A DNA stretch of 64,000 nt from Rhodanobacter sp. DHG33 (lineage in GTDB: Bacteria > Pseudomonadota > Gammaproteobacteria > Xanthomonadales > Rhodanobacteraceae): assembly GCF_014843005.1 (NCBI RefSeq), contig NZ_JACYXM010000002.1, forward strand, positions 496,001 to 560,000, in the 5' to 3' direction. Of this stretch, positions 35,779 to 45,185 are shown in pieces. Position 1 is the first letter of the stretch, and every line of letters starts with the position of its first letter. Position numbers and translations under genes: made by a program. The notes below the pieces were generated by a model. The model was not told the origin of the DNA. It made no database searches and saw nothing but the letters and a program-made list of their open reading frames with translations.

Positions 35779-36567
35779 TCATGTTGCATGTTTCCTTTCC
35801 TTCCGAGTCTCCGTTGTTGGTGCGCGCTGCACGTGGCCGCTATCGGGTGACGAGCGGTTTGTTTCCAATTCATCGACTTGGCCAACGGCATACTCCAGCA
35901 ATGCGATCACCTGGCTAGCGCGTTCGCGCTGCCCGATGACCACGACACCCACCAGATAGAAACAACAGGCGAGAATCACCGGAGCCCACAAGAAGGGATT
36001 GCTGCCGCCTTGCTTGAGGAGGGTTGCGGCTGCTACAGCGACCGCCATCAATGCAGGGAACAGGCCAATCTTGCGGATGTCTCCAGCAAGCATGGCAACC
36101 CTTCCGTCTGAGACTTCATGGTGGTGGCGATACTGGACCAGTCCATACGCCAGCGTTGGTTTGTCGAAATCCTTGAGGCGGGCGAGGAAATCGGCATCCG
36201 CTACGAGATCCTTTTTGAGTGGTCTCAAAATGGTGGCAAAACGCTCATGACGGTGCCCCCAGAACATGCTTGCGATGTTGATGATGGTCGTGACCATGTA
36301 CAGCGCAGCCAGCAGCATTCCGATGAGGTAGATGATCTCGACAGGCTCAGGTACCCCGTGAAGAGGCTGGTTCGATGCGAACCTATACCAGACGGCAACG
36401 ATGGCCAGACTGATCATGGTGGTGATGAACGCGAGCATTAGCGCTTTCTCGATGTGCTCCATCCATCGCATGCTTGTGGATGCAGTGGATTTTCTGACGC
36501 AGAGTGTCATCTCTTGCAAAAGCTGGAACAGCGCATCGAGCTTTTCCTGTTTGGGCACGGCCGTCAT
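35779..36567 (-). CDS. Hypothetical four-helix membrane protein
   Basis: A 262-residue inner-membrane protein. An N-terminal cytosolic helix (EKLDALFQLLQEMTLCVRKS) precedes helices at about residues 46-63 (LMLAFITTMISLAIVAVW) and 77-100 (EIIYLIGMLLAALYMVTTII), then a loop and two more near 168-210. The C-terminus (VQRAPTTETRKERKH) is basic. No family is recognised. It is the last gene before the right-end repeats, so it probably belongs to the island. Confidence 0.65.
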   Translation of the reverse strand: MTAVPKQEKLDALFQLLQEMTLCVRKSTASTSMRWMEHIEKALMLAFITTMISLAIVAVWYRFASNQPLHGVPEPVEIIYLIGMLLAALYMVTTIINIASMFWGHRHERFATILRPLKKDLVADADFLARLKDFDKPTLAYGLVQYRHHHEVSDGRVAMLAGDIRKIGLFPALMAVAVAAATLLKQGGSNPFLWAPVILACCFYLVGVVVIGQRERASQVIALLEYAVGQVDELETNRSSPDSGHVQRAPTTETRKERKHAT

Positions 36568-36743
36568 TCTCCTTGGGCTGATTGAACTTCAATCGGTTAT
36601 CACCGGCCGATTGCGTCGTCATGTTGCATAGGTCGAGAGGGAAGGTGTGATGCCGCCTTGCCCGAAGCCGACATTACCCTTACCCCGGTATCGAGTCTGA
36701 CGAGGCTGCCGCGGCCTGACTTGGACAGTCACCCCGACGCGCT

Positions 36744-36764
36744 GGGGGTAACTTTGGGGGTAAC
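36744..36764. repeat. Right-end integrase arm-site repeats
   Basis: Two perfect copies of GGGGGTAAC (36744-36752, 36756-36764) spaced 12 bp with TTT between, in the same orientation and spacing as the pair at 17750-17770. They mark the right end of the element. Confidence 0.65.
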
Positions 36765-36849
36765 TTTTTGTCTGTAACTCCAGCGATCATTACAGAACAA
36801 GGGCTCCCGGTGGTTGTTGGATAGACGCCACCGCTAAGGGATCTCAAGA

Positions 36850-36887
36850 ACCGACAGCCTCGAGGAATCGAGGCTGTCGGTTTTTTC
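36850..36887 (+). terminator. Strong terminator at the right junction
   Basis: A perfect 15-bp stem AACCGACAGCCTCGA / TCGAGGCTGTCGGTT with a GGAA loop and T6 tail. No gene precedes it for 280 bp on this strand. It could be the original ssrA terminator pushed 19 kb away by the insertion. Confidence 0.85.
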
Positions 36888-37327
36888 TTGCCGGCGATGC
36901 CATGAAGATTGCTCGATGGTTGCAATGGATATCGAAAGTGGTGCCGATGTGTTGACTAGCCGACACCGCACTCGTGGCCCTTTCATCGAGGCAGTCTCGC
37001 CGTATATCGACAGAAGGCGGAATGCCGCATGCGTGGATGCATCTGTCTTGTGTTATTCACATCGCGACTATGCGGAGTAGACGAATACTGGCACGGTATG
37101 TAGGCGTCGGCTGACAATGCATCCGAGCATGAGATGGCAGAGTGAGTGAGGCATTGCCTATGCGCCGTTTGTCACGCATCGTGAGACAGGCGTCGCATTT
37201 GGGTACGGTGCCGCGGTTCGTGGCCAGCGCATGGGCGTGCTGGCTTGTATTCTTTGGCCAGGCGCATGGGATGGATAGGGGCACCAGCCATCGGCAGCCG
37301 GGTGTATTCATCTAAGGAGAGAAGGGC

Positions 37328-37981
37328 ATGATCCAGATCGTTATGATCGACGACCACGAACTCGTACGCACGGGTTTCCGCATGATCCTTCAGCAGCAGC
37401 CGGACATGCAGATCTGTGGCGAGGCGGGCAGTGCGGAGGAAGGGCTGCGCCTGATCCGCAGCCTCAAGCCCGACGTCGCCCTGGTCGATGTGCACATGCC
37501 TGGCATGAGCGGCATCGAACTGACCGAACGGGTGTGCCGGGCCGAGTTACCCACGCGCATCGTGGTGGTTACCGTGGTGGACGATGGCCGCTTTCCCAAG
37601 CGGCTGCTGGATGCCGGCGCCTCGGGGTATCTGACCAAGGGCTGCAATGCCGACGAGTTGGTGGCGGCGGTACGTCAGGTAGCCGGAGGGAGGCGTTACC
37701 TCGCTCCAGTGGTGGCCCAGCAATTGGCGCTGGCTACATTGGACGGAAGCAGCTCGCCTTTCGACGTGCTTTCCAGCCGTGAGCTGGAAGTGGCCATGAT
37801 GCTGGTGCGCGGCAAACCGCTCACGATGATCGGCGAGCAGCTCAACCTCAGCCCCAAGACGGTATCCACCTACAAGCAGCGCCTGATGGAGAAGCTGCAG
37901 GTGGAGCATGTGCTGGGGCTGGCCTATCTGATGACGGAACATGGCCTGATCGATGCGCCGAACCACCAGGTGGGGACCTGA
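37328..37981 (+). CDS. gacA: LuxR-type response regulator, GacA/UvrY family
   Basis: A 217-residue regulator. The receiver domain has D8/D9, phospho-acceptor D54 (LVDVHMPGMSG) and Lys in LTKGC. The C-terminal LuxR helix-turn-helix (LSSRELEVAMMLVRGKPLTM, then IGEQLNLSPKTVSTYKQRLM) is intact. Segments such as RYLAPVVAQQLAL are close to UvrY/GacA, which control CsrA-binding small RNAs with the GacS/BarA kinase. AAGGAGAGAAGGGC precedes the ATG. The kinase is not in the window and uvrC does not follow, unlike in enterobacteria. Confidence 0.85.
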   Translation: MIQIVMIDDHELVRTGFRMILQQQPDMQICGEAGSAEEGLRLIRSLKPDVALVDVHMPGMSGIELTERVCRAELPTRIVVVTVVDDGRFPKRLLDAGASGYLTKGCNADELVAAVRQVAGGRRYLAPVVAQQLALATLDGSSSPFDVLSSRELEVAMMLVRGKPLTMIGEQLNLSPKTVSTYKQRLMEKLQVEHVLGLAYLMTEHGLIDAPNHQVGT

Positions 37982-38014
37982 ATTTCCGGTACCGGGTTAG
38001 CCACGCCGCCAATA

Positions 38015-38046
38015 AAAAAAGCCGAACCCGCGGGTTCGGCTTTTTT
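38015..38046. terminator. Bidirectional terminator between gacA and rne
   Basis: A perfect palindrome, A6-GCCGAACCCG/CGGGTTCGGC-T6, serving the convergent gacA (+) and rne (-) transcripts. Confidence 0.93.
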
Positions 38047-38066
38047 GTTGATGGGCGGGACGTCGC

Positions 38067-41000
38067 TCAGGGGGCGGCGTCGTGCCTCGGTTCTTCCGTG
38101 GATTCCGATTCCGTCGCGGCATCGTCAGGCTTGGCCTCGGGCTCGGCAGGTGCCGCAGGGGCAGGGGCATTGCCAGTTCCGATGGCGTGACCCAGCAGGT
38201 CGCCCTGCTGCGGATGCGCGGGTACCTGTGTGGGTGCCGGTGCGACATGTCCGTTGACGCCTGCGTGTGCGGGCGCCGCATGCGGCTCCGTGTCGACGAA
38301 GGGTGTCGGCGCCGCTGCCGGGGTCGCTTTCTCTTCGTTCGCGGTAGGCTGCGGCGCGGGCTCGCGCGGACGATCCGCTTCGACGGCAGGGGCAATCGCC
38401 TCGGCCGGGTGTGCCGCTTCCGCCGCGGGCACGTTCGGTGCGGCAGGCTTTTCCGGGATCGGCGGCAGCGACGGCAGGCTGAAAGCGGTAGCGACGGCAG
38501 CGGCCAGCGGCGCCTCGGTCAACACCGTGCGGACAGGTTCGGGGCGAGGCTCGGTCCGTGCCACTGGTGCGCGCGGCGCAGGTGCCGGTCGTGGTGCTAC
38601 GGGAGCGGTCTCGGCCGGCGTGCTGGGTTCGGTTGCGGCAGGAGCGGGCGCGGCAACGGCCGAGGCCTGCACTTCGGCTGGCGCAGCTGCTGCGGTGGGC
38701 TTGGCCTGGGTGTCGTCGGTCTCGGCCTCGTCACGATCCTCGTCGTCCAGCTCGCCGGCCTGCTCGGCGTCTTGCGTCGTCCCTGCGGCTGCCTCGTCGT
38801 GACGGCGGCGGCGGCGGCCACCGCGGCGGCCACGGCGGCGGCGCGACGGGCCTTCGGCGTCGCCGCTGGCCGCATCGGCGGCTACTTCCTGGTCATCGGC
38901 CACGGGGGCGGCGATCAGCTTGGTCTCATCGAGCGCTTCGGCCGGCACGGCTGCAGGGCGGGGCGCCGGGGCTTCCGACTTCGGCGTTGCCGGAGCGGCA
39001 GCTGCAGCGGCAGGCGTGGCCGCGGGCTTGCGTTCGGGCTGGGCGGCCTTGGCGTTGTCCGCATTGCCGTTGCGCTGTTGCTGACGATCCTGTTGACGCT
39101 CTTGCTTCGGCGCCTGGTTGGCCTGCTGCTGGCGTTGCGAACCTTCGCCCTTGTTGCGGCCGCCCTGCTGCTGCGCGTTCTGCGGCTGGTTCGGCTTGGA
39201 CTGCTGCGCATTGCCGTCGCGGCGTTCGTCGCGGCGCTGTTGCTGCTGGCGATTGCTGTTGTTGCCCTGCGCGTTGCGGTTGCGTTCGTCGCGGCGCGGC
39301 TGCTGCTGGCGGTTGTTGCCGCGTGCGTTGTTGCGGTCGTTGCCGCTAGCCGGCGCGGCAGGTGCGGCGGTGTCGGTCGCGGCGGCGCCGCTGCGGAACC
39401 AGCCGAACAGGCGGGAGATGATGCCGCCGCTGCTCGGGGTCGCGGCGGCCGGCGCAGGCGCGGCCTGGCGACGAGGTGCCGACTGCTGTTGTGCTTGCGC
39501 GGATGCGGGAGCTTCTTCGCGCACGGGCGCCGGCGTCGCGGGCACGATGCCGCTGACGGCGGGCTGCTCGTTGCTGCCCAGCGCCTGGCCCATCTTGGGC
39601 AGGGGCGCGGCTTCGACCGCGGTGATGCGCTCGTAGCTGGGCTTGCTGTGCTCGCCCATGTCCGCTTCCTTGATCCGCTGGATCGCGATGTGCGGCGTTT
39701 CGAGTTTGTCGTCGGCCACGATCACCACGTGCGCCTTGTGGCGCAGCTCGATCTCGACCACGCTGGCACGCTTCTCGTTGAGCAGGAAGTTGGCGACCGT
39801 GGGCGGCGCCTGCACCAGCACCTGGCCGGTGTTGTCCTTCATCGCGTGCTCTTCGATCAGGCGCAGGGTGGACAGCGCCAGCGATTCCACGCTGCGGATG
39901 TGGCCGTGGCCTTCGCAGCGCGGGCAGACGATCTGGGTGGCTTCGCCGAGGCTGGGGCGCAGGCGCTGGCGGGAAAGCTCCAGCAGGCCGAAGCGCGAGA
40001 TGCGGCCCACCTGCACGCGGGCGCGGTCGAGCTTGAGCGCGTCCTTGAGCTTTTCTTCCACCTCGCGCTGGTGGCGCGGGCTGTCCATGTCGATGAAGTC
40101 GATCACGATCAGGCCGCCGGCGTCGCGGATGCGGCACTGGCGGGCGATCTCCACCGCGGCCTCGAGATTGGTGTTGAACGCCGTTTCCTCGATGTCCGAG
40201 CCCTTGGTGGCCTTGGCCGAGTTGATGTCGATCGCGGTGAGCGCTTCGGTCTGGTCGATCACGATCGAGCCGCCGGAGGGCAGGCGCACCTGGCGGTCGA
40301 ACGCGCTCTCGATCTGCGTCTCGATCTGGTAGCGGCTGAACAGCGGGGTGTCGTCCTTGTACAGCTTGAGCTTGCGCAGCGAGGTGGGCATCACCTGCTG
40401 CATGAACTCGCGGGCGTCCTCGTACAGCGATTCCTCGTCGATCAGGATCTCGCCGATGTCGCTGCGCAGGTAGTCGCGCAGGGCGCGGATGAACAGCTTG
40501 GATTCCTGGTAGATCAGGAACGGCGCCTTGCGGTCGCTGGCGGCCTTGGAGATCGAGCGCCACAGCGTCAACAGGTAGTCCAGGTCCCACTGCAGCTCTT
40601 CGGCGTCGCGGCCCAGGCCGGCGGTACGCACGATCAGGCCCACGTCGTCGGGGACGGTGACGTGCTCCAGCGCTTCCTTCAGGGCCTGCCGGTCCTCGCC
40701 CTCGATCCGGCGCGAGACGCCGCCGGCCTTCGGGTTGTTCGGCATCAACACCATGTAGCGGCCGGCCAGCGAGATGAAGGTGGTCAGGGCGGCGCCCTTG
40801 TTGCCACGCTCTTCCTTCTCGACCTGGACGACGACTTCCTGGCCTTCCTTCAGCAGCTCGCGGATGCCCGACTTGTGCGGGTTCAGGCCGGGGGTGAAGT
40901 ACTGGTCGGCGATTTCCTTCAGCGGCAGGAAGCCGTGGCGTTCGGCGCCGTAGTCGACGAAGCAGGCTTCGAGGGACTGCTCCACGCGGGTGATGCGGCC

Positions 41001-41129
41001 CTTGTAGATGTTGGCCTTTTTCTGTTCGCGGGAGGGGATTTCGATATCGAGATCGTAGAGGTTCTGGCCATCGACGATGGCCACGCGCAACTCTTCACGC
41101 TGAGTTGCGTTGATCAACATGCGCTTCAT
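38067..41129 (-). CDS. rne: Ribonuclease E
   Basis: A 1020-residue endoribonuclease and degradosome scaffold. Start at 41129 ([20 protein letters not shown]) is the family N-terminus, with GAGGA upstream; longer frames are spurious. The S1 domain follows ([20 protein letters not shown]), VIDFIDMD holds the catalytic Asp and CPRCEGHG the zinc-link cysteines that join dimers into tetramers. Beyond about residue 500 the protein is low-complexity: Arg/Gln/Asn-rich, then Ala/Pro/Glu-rich, as expected for the scaffold half. It is divergent from rluC. Confidence 0.97.
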   Translation of the reverse strand: MKRMLINATQREELRVAIVDGQNLYDLDIEIPSREQKKANIYKGRITRVEQSLEACFVDYGAERHGFLPLKEIADQYFTPGLNPHKSGIRELLKEGQEVVVQVEKEERGNKGAALTTFISLAGRYMVLMPNNPKAGGVSRRIEGEDRQALKEALEHVTVPDDVGLIVRTAGLGRDAEELQWDLDYLLTLWRSISKAASDRKAPFLIYQESKLFIRALRDYLRSDIGEILIDEESLYEDAREFMQQVMPTSLRKLKLYKDDTPLFSRYQIETQIESAFDRQVRLPSGGSIVIDQTEALTAIDINSAKATKGSDIEETAFNTNLEAAVEIARQCRIRDAGGLIVIDFIDMDSPRHQREVEEKLKDALKLDRARVQVGRISRFGLLELSRQRLRPSLGEATQIVCPRCEGHGHIRSVESLALSTLRLIEEHAMKDNTGQVLVQAPPTVANFLLNEKRASVVEIELRHKAHVVIVADDKLETPHIAIQRIKEADMGEHSKPSYERITAVEAAPLPKMGQALGSNEQPAVSGIVPATPAPVREEAPASAQAQQQSAPRRQAAPAPAAATPSSGGIISRLFGWFRSGAAATDTAAPAAPASGNDRNNARGNNRQQQPRRDERNRNAQGNNSNRQQQQRRDERRDGNAQQSKPNQPQNAQQQGGRNKGEGSQRQQQANQAPKQERQQDRQQQRNGNADNAKAAQPERKPAATPAAAAAAPATPKSEAPAPRPAAVPAEALDETKLIAAPVADDQEVAADAASGDAEGPSRRRRGRRGGRRRRRHDEAAAGTTQDAEQAGELDDEDRDEAETDDTQAKPTAAAAPAEVQASAVAAPAPAATEPSTPAETAPVAPRPAPAPRAPVARTEPRPEPVRTVLTEAPLAAAVATAFSLPSLPPIPEKPAAPNVPAAEAAHPAEAIAPAVEADRPREPAPQPTANEEKATPAAAPTPFVDTEPHAAPAHAGVNGHVAPAPTQVPAHPQQGDLLGHAIGTGNAPAPAAPAEPEAKPDDAATESESTEEPRHDAAP

Positions 41130-41473
41130 TGTAATTTTCCTCGGCTCGTCCGCGCGTCGCGTGCCACGGTGGCGCCGAGGTGGCGGCCTGCCGGGGATCG
41201 CGCCGCTGCGGTAGAGCGGCTCATGTGACGGCGCCTTTACCGGGCGCCCGGATGTTCGGGTTGCTGCACCAGACGCGCCCAAACCAGAAGGTTTCGGGCA
41301 AACGACGGCCCGAACCGTTACGATGAAAGGGAGTCGCGACCGCTGCTTGGGAATGATCCTTGGGCAGTCGGCGCAATCCTCGCCGGCGTGACGGGCGGGG
41401 CCCCGGCCCGAACCGGTCTCGGCGGGCAGGGAATGGCGCCCGCCGAGTATCCTATTTCGACAGGTTTTTTTCA
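41130..41473. other. Divergent rne-rluC intergenic region
   Basis: 344 bp with no gene. It should contain both promoters and a long rne leader. In E. coli the rne leader mediates autoregulation; a similar role here is inference from length and arrangement only. Confidence 0.5.
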
Positions 41474-42478
41474 ATGCAGACGGCAACTTCCCGCGACGTA
41501 CCTCAAGGTGTGCGTCAAGTCGCAATTGGCCCCGAGCGGGACGGCCAGCGCATCGACAATGCGCTTGCGACCCTGCTCAAAGGCGTGCCGAAAAGCATGA
41601 TCTACCGCTTGCTGCGCACCGGTCAGGTACGGGTGAACGGCAAGCGCGCCAAGCCGGATACGCGCCTAAGTGACGGCGATATGTTGCGAATTCCGCCGAT
41701 CCGGCAGGCTGAACGCCACGAAGCGCAGGCGGCGCCCGATGCGATGATCGCGTCGGTGGCCGAGGCAGTGATCTTCGAGGACAAGCACTTCCTGGTGATC
41801 GACAAGCCTTCGGGTATCGCCAGCCACGGCGGCAGCGGGGTCAGCCATGGCGCCATCGAGCTGCTGCGTGCGGCGCGCCCGAACGAGTCGCTGGAGCTGG
41901 TGCACCGACTGGACCGCGACACCAGCGGCGTGCTGGTGCTGGCCAAGTCCCGCGCCGGGCTGACCGGGCTGCAGGCGGCGATCCGGGCCGGCGAGGTCAC
42001 CAAGCAGTACCTGTGCCTGATGGTCGGCCACCCGCCCAAGGCCAAGTTCGACGTCAACGCGCCCTTGCGCAAGTCCGTCTTGCAGGGCGGCGAGCGCATG
42101 GTGCGGGTCAGCGATGACGGCAAACCTTCGCTCACCTTTTTCCGCGAGATGGAGCAGTACCCGGGTGCCCGCCTGATGCAGGCTACGTTGGGAACCGGTC
42201 GCACCCATCAGATCCGCGTGCATGCCGCCCATGTCGGCTACCCGCTGGCAGGCGACCCGAAGTACGGCGACCGGGAGATGAACAGGCGTTTCCGCGAAAT
42301 GGGGCTGCAGCGGCTGTTCCTGCATGCCTCGCATCTCAGTTTCGATCTGGACGGGCGCCTCTACAGTTTTTCCGCGCCCTTGCCCGACGATTTGAAGACG
42401 TTCCTCGACGTGCTGGCCGTCAAGGGCAAGCACCTGCCGTACATCCAGGCGGCCGCTAAAGAAAGAAACGGGCGCTGA
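41474..42478 (+). CDS. rluC: 23S rRNA pseudouridine synthase RluC
   Basis: A 334-residue enzyme that makes pseudouridine at 955, 2504 and 2580 of 23S rRNA in E. coli. An S4 domain ([20 protein letters not shown], then [18 protein letters not shown]) is followed by the RluA catalytic domain with [15 protein letters not shown], whose Asp is the nucleophile. [14 protein letters not shown] and YGDREMN are further family motifs. ATG 41474 gives the correct N-terminus. It overlaps the 3' end of the convergent membrane-protein gene by 23 bp. Confidence 0.95.
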   Translation: MQTATSRDVPQGVRQVAIGPERDGQRIDNALATLLKGVPKSMIYRLLRTGQVRVNGKRAKPDTRLSDGDMLRIPPIRQAERHEAQAAPDAMIASVAEAVIFEDKHFLVIDKPSGIASHGGSGVSHGAIELLRAARPNESLELVHRLDRDTSGVLVLAKSRAGLTGLQAAIRAGEVTKQYLCLMVGHPPKAKFDVNAPLRKSVLQGGERMVRVSDDGKPSLTFFREMEQYPGARLMQATLGTGRTHQIRVHAAHVGYPLAGDPKYGDREMNRRFREMGLQRLFLHASHLSFDLDGRLYSFSAPLPDDLKTFLDVLAVKGKHLPYIQAAAKERNGR

Positions 42479-43955
42479 CTTCCAGCGAACGCAGCAGGCT
42501 GCCTACCAGGCCGGCTTCCACCAGCAGAGCGCAGGCGGCGTGCGCGATGGCCACTGGCAGCAATGCGCGCGAACGCCGGAAGCACCATGCCCACCACAGT
42601 TCGCCCAGCAGGCAGAGCTGCATCAACATCTCATTCGGCGTGTGCATCAGCGCGAACGCCAGCGCCGTGAGCAGCACGGCGAGGGCGGCGGGCACCCGGC
42701 TGTCTTCGAGGCGGCGCAACAGCACGGCCAGCATCAGCCATTGCTGCAACACGGCCCACGACAGATACATCAGCGCATGCCCCAGCGGCGGCGTCACCCA
42801 TGGGCCGCCGAAACGGGTGATCAGACCAAGTGCCAGAACCAGCGGGGCGAGCGGCATCAGCCACGCGCGCCGGCTGCCCAGCCAGTGCCAGCTCACCGGG
42901 CGCTGCCGCCACTCGGCCTGGGCCGCGAACAGCAATGCGCCGGCGAACACCAATCCGCTGGGCACGCTCAGGCGCAATCCTATTTGCAGGCCAACGATCA
43001 GCCACAACGGGCCAGCGAGGCAGGCCAGCAACTCCAGCCAAAGGCGCCACTGCCGGCGTGGAGGGTGCAGGGCCAAGGCGAGCAGAGCCAGCAGATAGCC
43101 GAAGGCGCCGGCCCATGGAATCCAGTTGGACTCCATGGCTTCATGGGCGGTCGTGGGCATGTCGCCCTGCGGCAGGATCAGCGCCCCGGGTCGCCATCGC
43201 CAGACCTCGCTGCGCAATGCCAGCTGCGCTTCCGCCGATGCGTTTCCGGGCAAGGCAATCCAGGGAGCGGCCGGCAGCGAAGGATCGGCAAGCCGACGCG
43301 CAGCCACGGATGGATCCATCGACAGCTGCAATGCTGGTTGTGTGGGCACGGGCAGAGGGATGTCGCTGCGCAGCGACACCTCGTCCAGTCGCAACGAGGT
43401 GTGCGCGGGCAGCGCCAGTTTCAGCCGCAGCGTTTCGATTCGTGTTGGCGCGGGGCAGGCGTTTCCGTCGGCAGCCTGCCAATGCAATTGGCGCAGATCC
43501 AGCGCCAGTTGCAGCGGGCCAGCGGGAACGGGTATTTCACGCCAGCCGGAGCAGCCAGGTTCGCCCAGTCGCGGTTGCCATGCCACGCCCAGTTGGAACG
43601 GGGCATCCGCCGCGCCATGCAGCGTGAGCAGCGGCCAGTGCTCCGGATCGAGCATGCCGCGCACCGGGAGGCCGATCTCGAAAGGTGTCCCGTCGCGGCT
43701 GCCGATGCGCAGACCGTTGCCGGCGTGCACATCGGCGGCACCGAAAGCGCGCGAGGCAACGAGATCATGCGGCCGGCGCAGCGACCAATGCCAGAGCGGC
43801 TGGCCGTGTTCGATCAACGCAAGCTCGCGGTTCGCTTCCGCGTGCAGGTGCAGGGCGACGATGCGCGCGGCCAGCATGCGTAGGCCGAACAACAGCAACA
43901 CCACCAGCAGCGCGAAACCGGCGGCGGCGAACCATCGGTGCGCAGCGGCACGCAT
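42456..43955 (-). CDS. Membrane protein with degenerate CPBP-protease-like C-terminus
   Basis: A 499-residue protein: one N-terminal helix (FALLVVLLLFGLRMLAARIV), a periplasmic domain to about residue 285, then about seven membrane helices. The C-terminal part has FALMHTPNE and VAIAHAACALLVE, the FxxxH and His motifs of CPBP (CAAX-like) intramembrane proteases. The glutamate motif EExxxR is replaced by QQWLMLAVLLRR, so proteolysis is doubtful. ATG 43955 is used; TTG 43961 is possible. It follows phhB with 2 bp between stop and start. Confidence 0.65.
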   Translation of the reverse strand: MRAAAHRWFAAAGFALLVVLLLFGLRMLAARIVALHLHAEANRELALIEHGQPLWHWSLRRPHDLVASRAFGAADVHAGNGLRIGSRDGTPFEIGLPVRGMLDPEHWPLLTLHGAADAPFQLGVAWQPRLGEPGCSGWREIPVPAGPLQLALDLRQLHWQAADGNACPAPTRIETLRLKLALPAHTSLRLDEVSLRSDIPLPVPTQPALQLSMDPSVAARRLADPSLPAAPWIALPGNASAEAQLALRSEVWRWRPGALILPQGDMPTTAHEAMESNWIPWAGAFGYLLALLALALHPPRRQWRLWLELLACLAGPLWLIVGLQIGLRLSVPSGLVFAGALLFAAQAEWRQRPVSWHWLGSRRAWLMPLAPLVLALGLITRFGGPWVTPPLGHALMYLSWAVLQQWLMLAVLLRRLEDSRVPAALAVLLTALAFALMHTPNEMLMQLCLLGELWWAWCFRRSRALLPVAIAHAACALLVEAGLVGSLLRSLEVSARFFL

Positions 43956-43957
43956 GC

Positions 43958-44299
43958 TCAATGCGCCAGCAATGCCTCGACCTTGGCCGCGCAGATGATG
44001 TCGTTGAGCGACAGACCGCCCACGTCATGGGTGGACCACAGCAGCTGGCAATGGCCGTAGCCGGCCTCGATGTCCGGGTGGTGATCCTCGTGATTGGCCA
44101 TGAAGCCCACCGCATTGATGAAGCCCAGCGTGTGGCGGAAATCGGGGAAGCGGAAATCCTTGACGATGGCGTGACCGTCCGCGGCGAGCTTCCAGCCGGG
44201 CAGCAGCTGCAGCAGCTGGGTGATCTTGTCCGCGCTCAGCGCATGCTCTTTGCCCTTGCGCGGCTGGCAATGCTGGCTGGCGAAGTCGTGAATGTTCAT
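43958..44299 (-). CDS. phhB: 4a-hydroxytetrahydrobiopterin dehydratase
   Basis: A 113-residue pterin-4a-carbinolamine dehydratase. The signature NHEDHHPDIEAGY with its two active-site His, and WSTHDVGGLSLND near the end, are intact. It recycles the pterin cofactor of phenylalanine hydroxylase, or acts in another pterin pathway, since phhA is not in this window. The start at 44299 (MNIHDFASQHCQ) fits the family; an upstream in-frame ATG is rejected. Confidence 0.93.
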   Translation of the reverse strand: MNIHDFASQHCQPRKGKEHALSADKITQLLQLLPGWKLAADGHAIVKDFRFPDFRHTLGFINAVGFMANHEDHHPDIEAGYGHCQLLWSTHDVGGLSLNDIICAAKVEALLAH

Positions 44300-44454
44300 G
44301 GCAGCTCCATCGGTAAGCAAAGGCGAGGCTGCGCAGCGTCGAAGTTGCGCGCGCAAATGTCAAAACCCGCAACGGCGGCAAAACAGTACTAAAATGGTGC
44401 TGATTCGGCGAGCCGCGCTGGCGCGGTCGCCACGATATCCGTCACAGGTGAAGC

Positions 44455-45063
44455 ATGATCGAGATTTCCGAACGCGCGCAGCAGCATTTCCGCCGTTTGC
44501 TGGCGCAACAGGGCAACGAAGGCATGGGCATCCGCCTGCACGTGACCGCGCCGGGTACGCCCGCGGCCAATTGCGAGCTGGAGTTCTGCGAGCCGGCCGA
44601 ACTGGCAGGCAACGAATGGACGATCGAATGCGCCGGGTTCGACTTCCATGTCGCGGGCGACAGCGCCCCGTGGCTGGACGGTGCCAGCATCGACTTCGAG
44701 CCCAACGTTACAGGCGGCCTGCTCAACATCCGCGCGCCGAAGATCAAGGGCGATGTGCCGGGACTGGAAGCCGGCGTGATCGAGCGCGTGCGCTACGTGC
44801 TCGATGCCGAGATCAATCCGCAGCTGGCTTCGCATGGCGGCCGCGTCACCCTGCTGGAGGTGGATGCCGAAGGCGTGGTGCTGCTGCAGTTCGGCGGCGG
44901 CTGCCACGGCTGCGGCATGGTGGACGTCACGTTGAAGCAGGGCGTGGAAAAGACCCTGCGCGAGCGCGTGCCCGAGATCACCGCGGTGCGCGACGCCACC
45001 GACCACAGCGGCGGCAAGCAGCCGTACTACAGCAAGCATGAGGGCAAGTCGGCGCTGGGTTGA
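44455..45063 (+). CDS. nfuA: Fe-S biogenesis protein NfuA
   Basis: A 202-residue iron-sulfur carrier. The N-terminal half is a degenerate A-type domain lacking the usual cysteines ([16 protein letters not shown]). The C-terminal NifU-like domain has the CxxC cluster ligand [15 protein letters not shown] and the conserved [10 protein letters not shown]. It passes 4Fe-4S clusters to target proteins under iron or oxidative stress. The final [12 protein letters not shown] segment is usual. It is a single gene with GTGAAGC before ATG 44455. Confidence 0.96.
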   Translation: MIEISERAQQHFRRLLAQQGNEGMGIRLHVTAPGTPAANCELEFCEPAELAGNEWTIECAGFDFHVAGDSAPWLDGASIDFEPNVTGGLLNIRAPKIKGDVPGLEAGVIERVRYVLDAEINPQLASHGGRVTLLEVDAEGVVLLQFGGGCHGCGMVDVTLKQGVEKTLRERVPEITAVRDATDHSGGKQPYYSKHEGKSALG

Positions 45064-45185
45064 GCCGTTTATCCAGCTCGACAGAGCTTGTTGCAAACCG
45101 CGTGTGCACCGGAAAGCCGGTGACGTGCGTCATCCCGTGCGCAGGCAACCCGGCGAGATCGGCGTAAGCTGCGGCCCCGGCTTGG

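Larger units (their letters stand above)
17636..36764. mobile_element. Satellite-like genomic island integrated behind ssrA
   Basis: About 19 kb between the 3' end of ssrA and a repeat pair at 36744-36764. It begins with a P4-type tyrosine recombinase and contains AlpA, an HTH regulator, zinc-ribbon primase proteins, a RepA-like helicase, a phage tape-measure gene and short phage remnants. It also has accessory cassettes of visibly lower GC than the flanks. Pairs of GGGGGTAAC-type repeats spaced 12 bp occur at both ends and nowhere else that I noticed. No portal, terminase or capsid genes are present, so it resembles a P4-like satellite or a decayed prophage. The exact right core is not identified; it may extend to about 36.85 kb. 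Confidence 0.75.
36568..37327. other. Right junction region without genes
   Basis: 760 bp with no supported gene. It contains the right-end GGGGGTAAC repeats (36744-36764), a strong terminator (36850-36887) and the promoter region of the response regulator at 37328. Confidence 0.6.

Noticed and set aside
17636-36764. CRISPR array, tRNA genes or insertion sequences within the island
   Set aside because: I found no regularly spaced repeats, no tRNA-like cloverleaf apart from the phage C4-like RNA, and no transposase.
36800-36842. Sequence around CTCCCGGTGG...CGCCACC as a copy of the ssrA 3' end
   Set aside because: Only 7 contiguous bases match the tmRNA end, too little to call the attachment core.
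37057-37311. Minus-strand frame upstream of gacA
   Set aside because: No ribosome site or recognisable product; it overlies the regulator's promoter region.
38082-41228. A 1048-codon open frame on the plus strand
   Set aside because: It is antisense to rne; high GC keeps the shadow frame open. The peptide is repetitive Arg/Gly/Leu-rich and has no ribosome site or domain.
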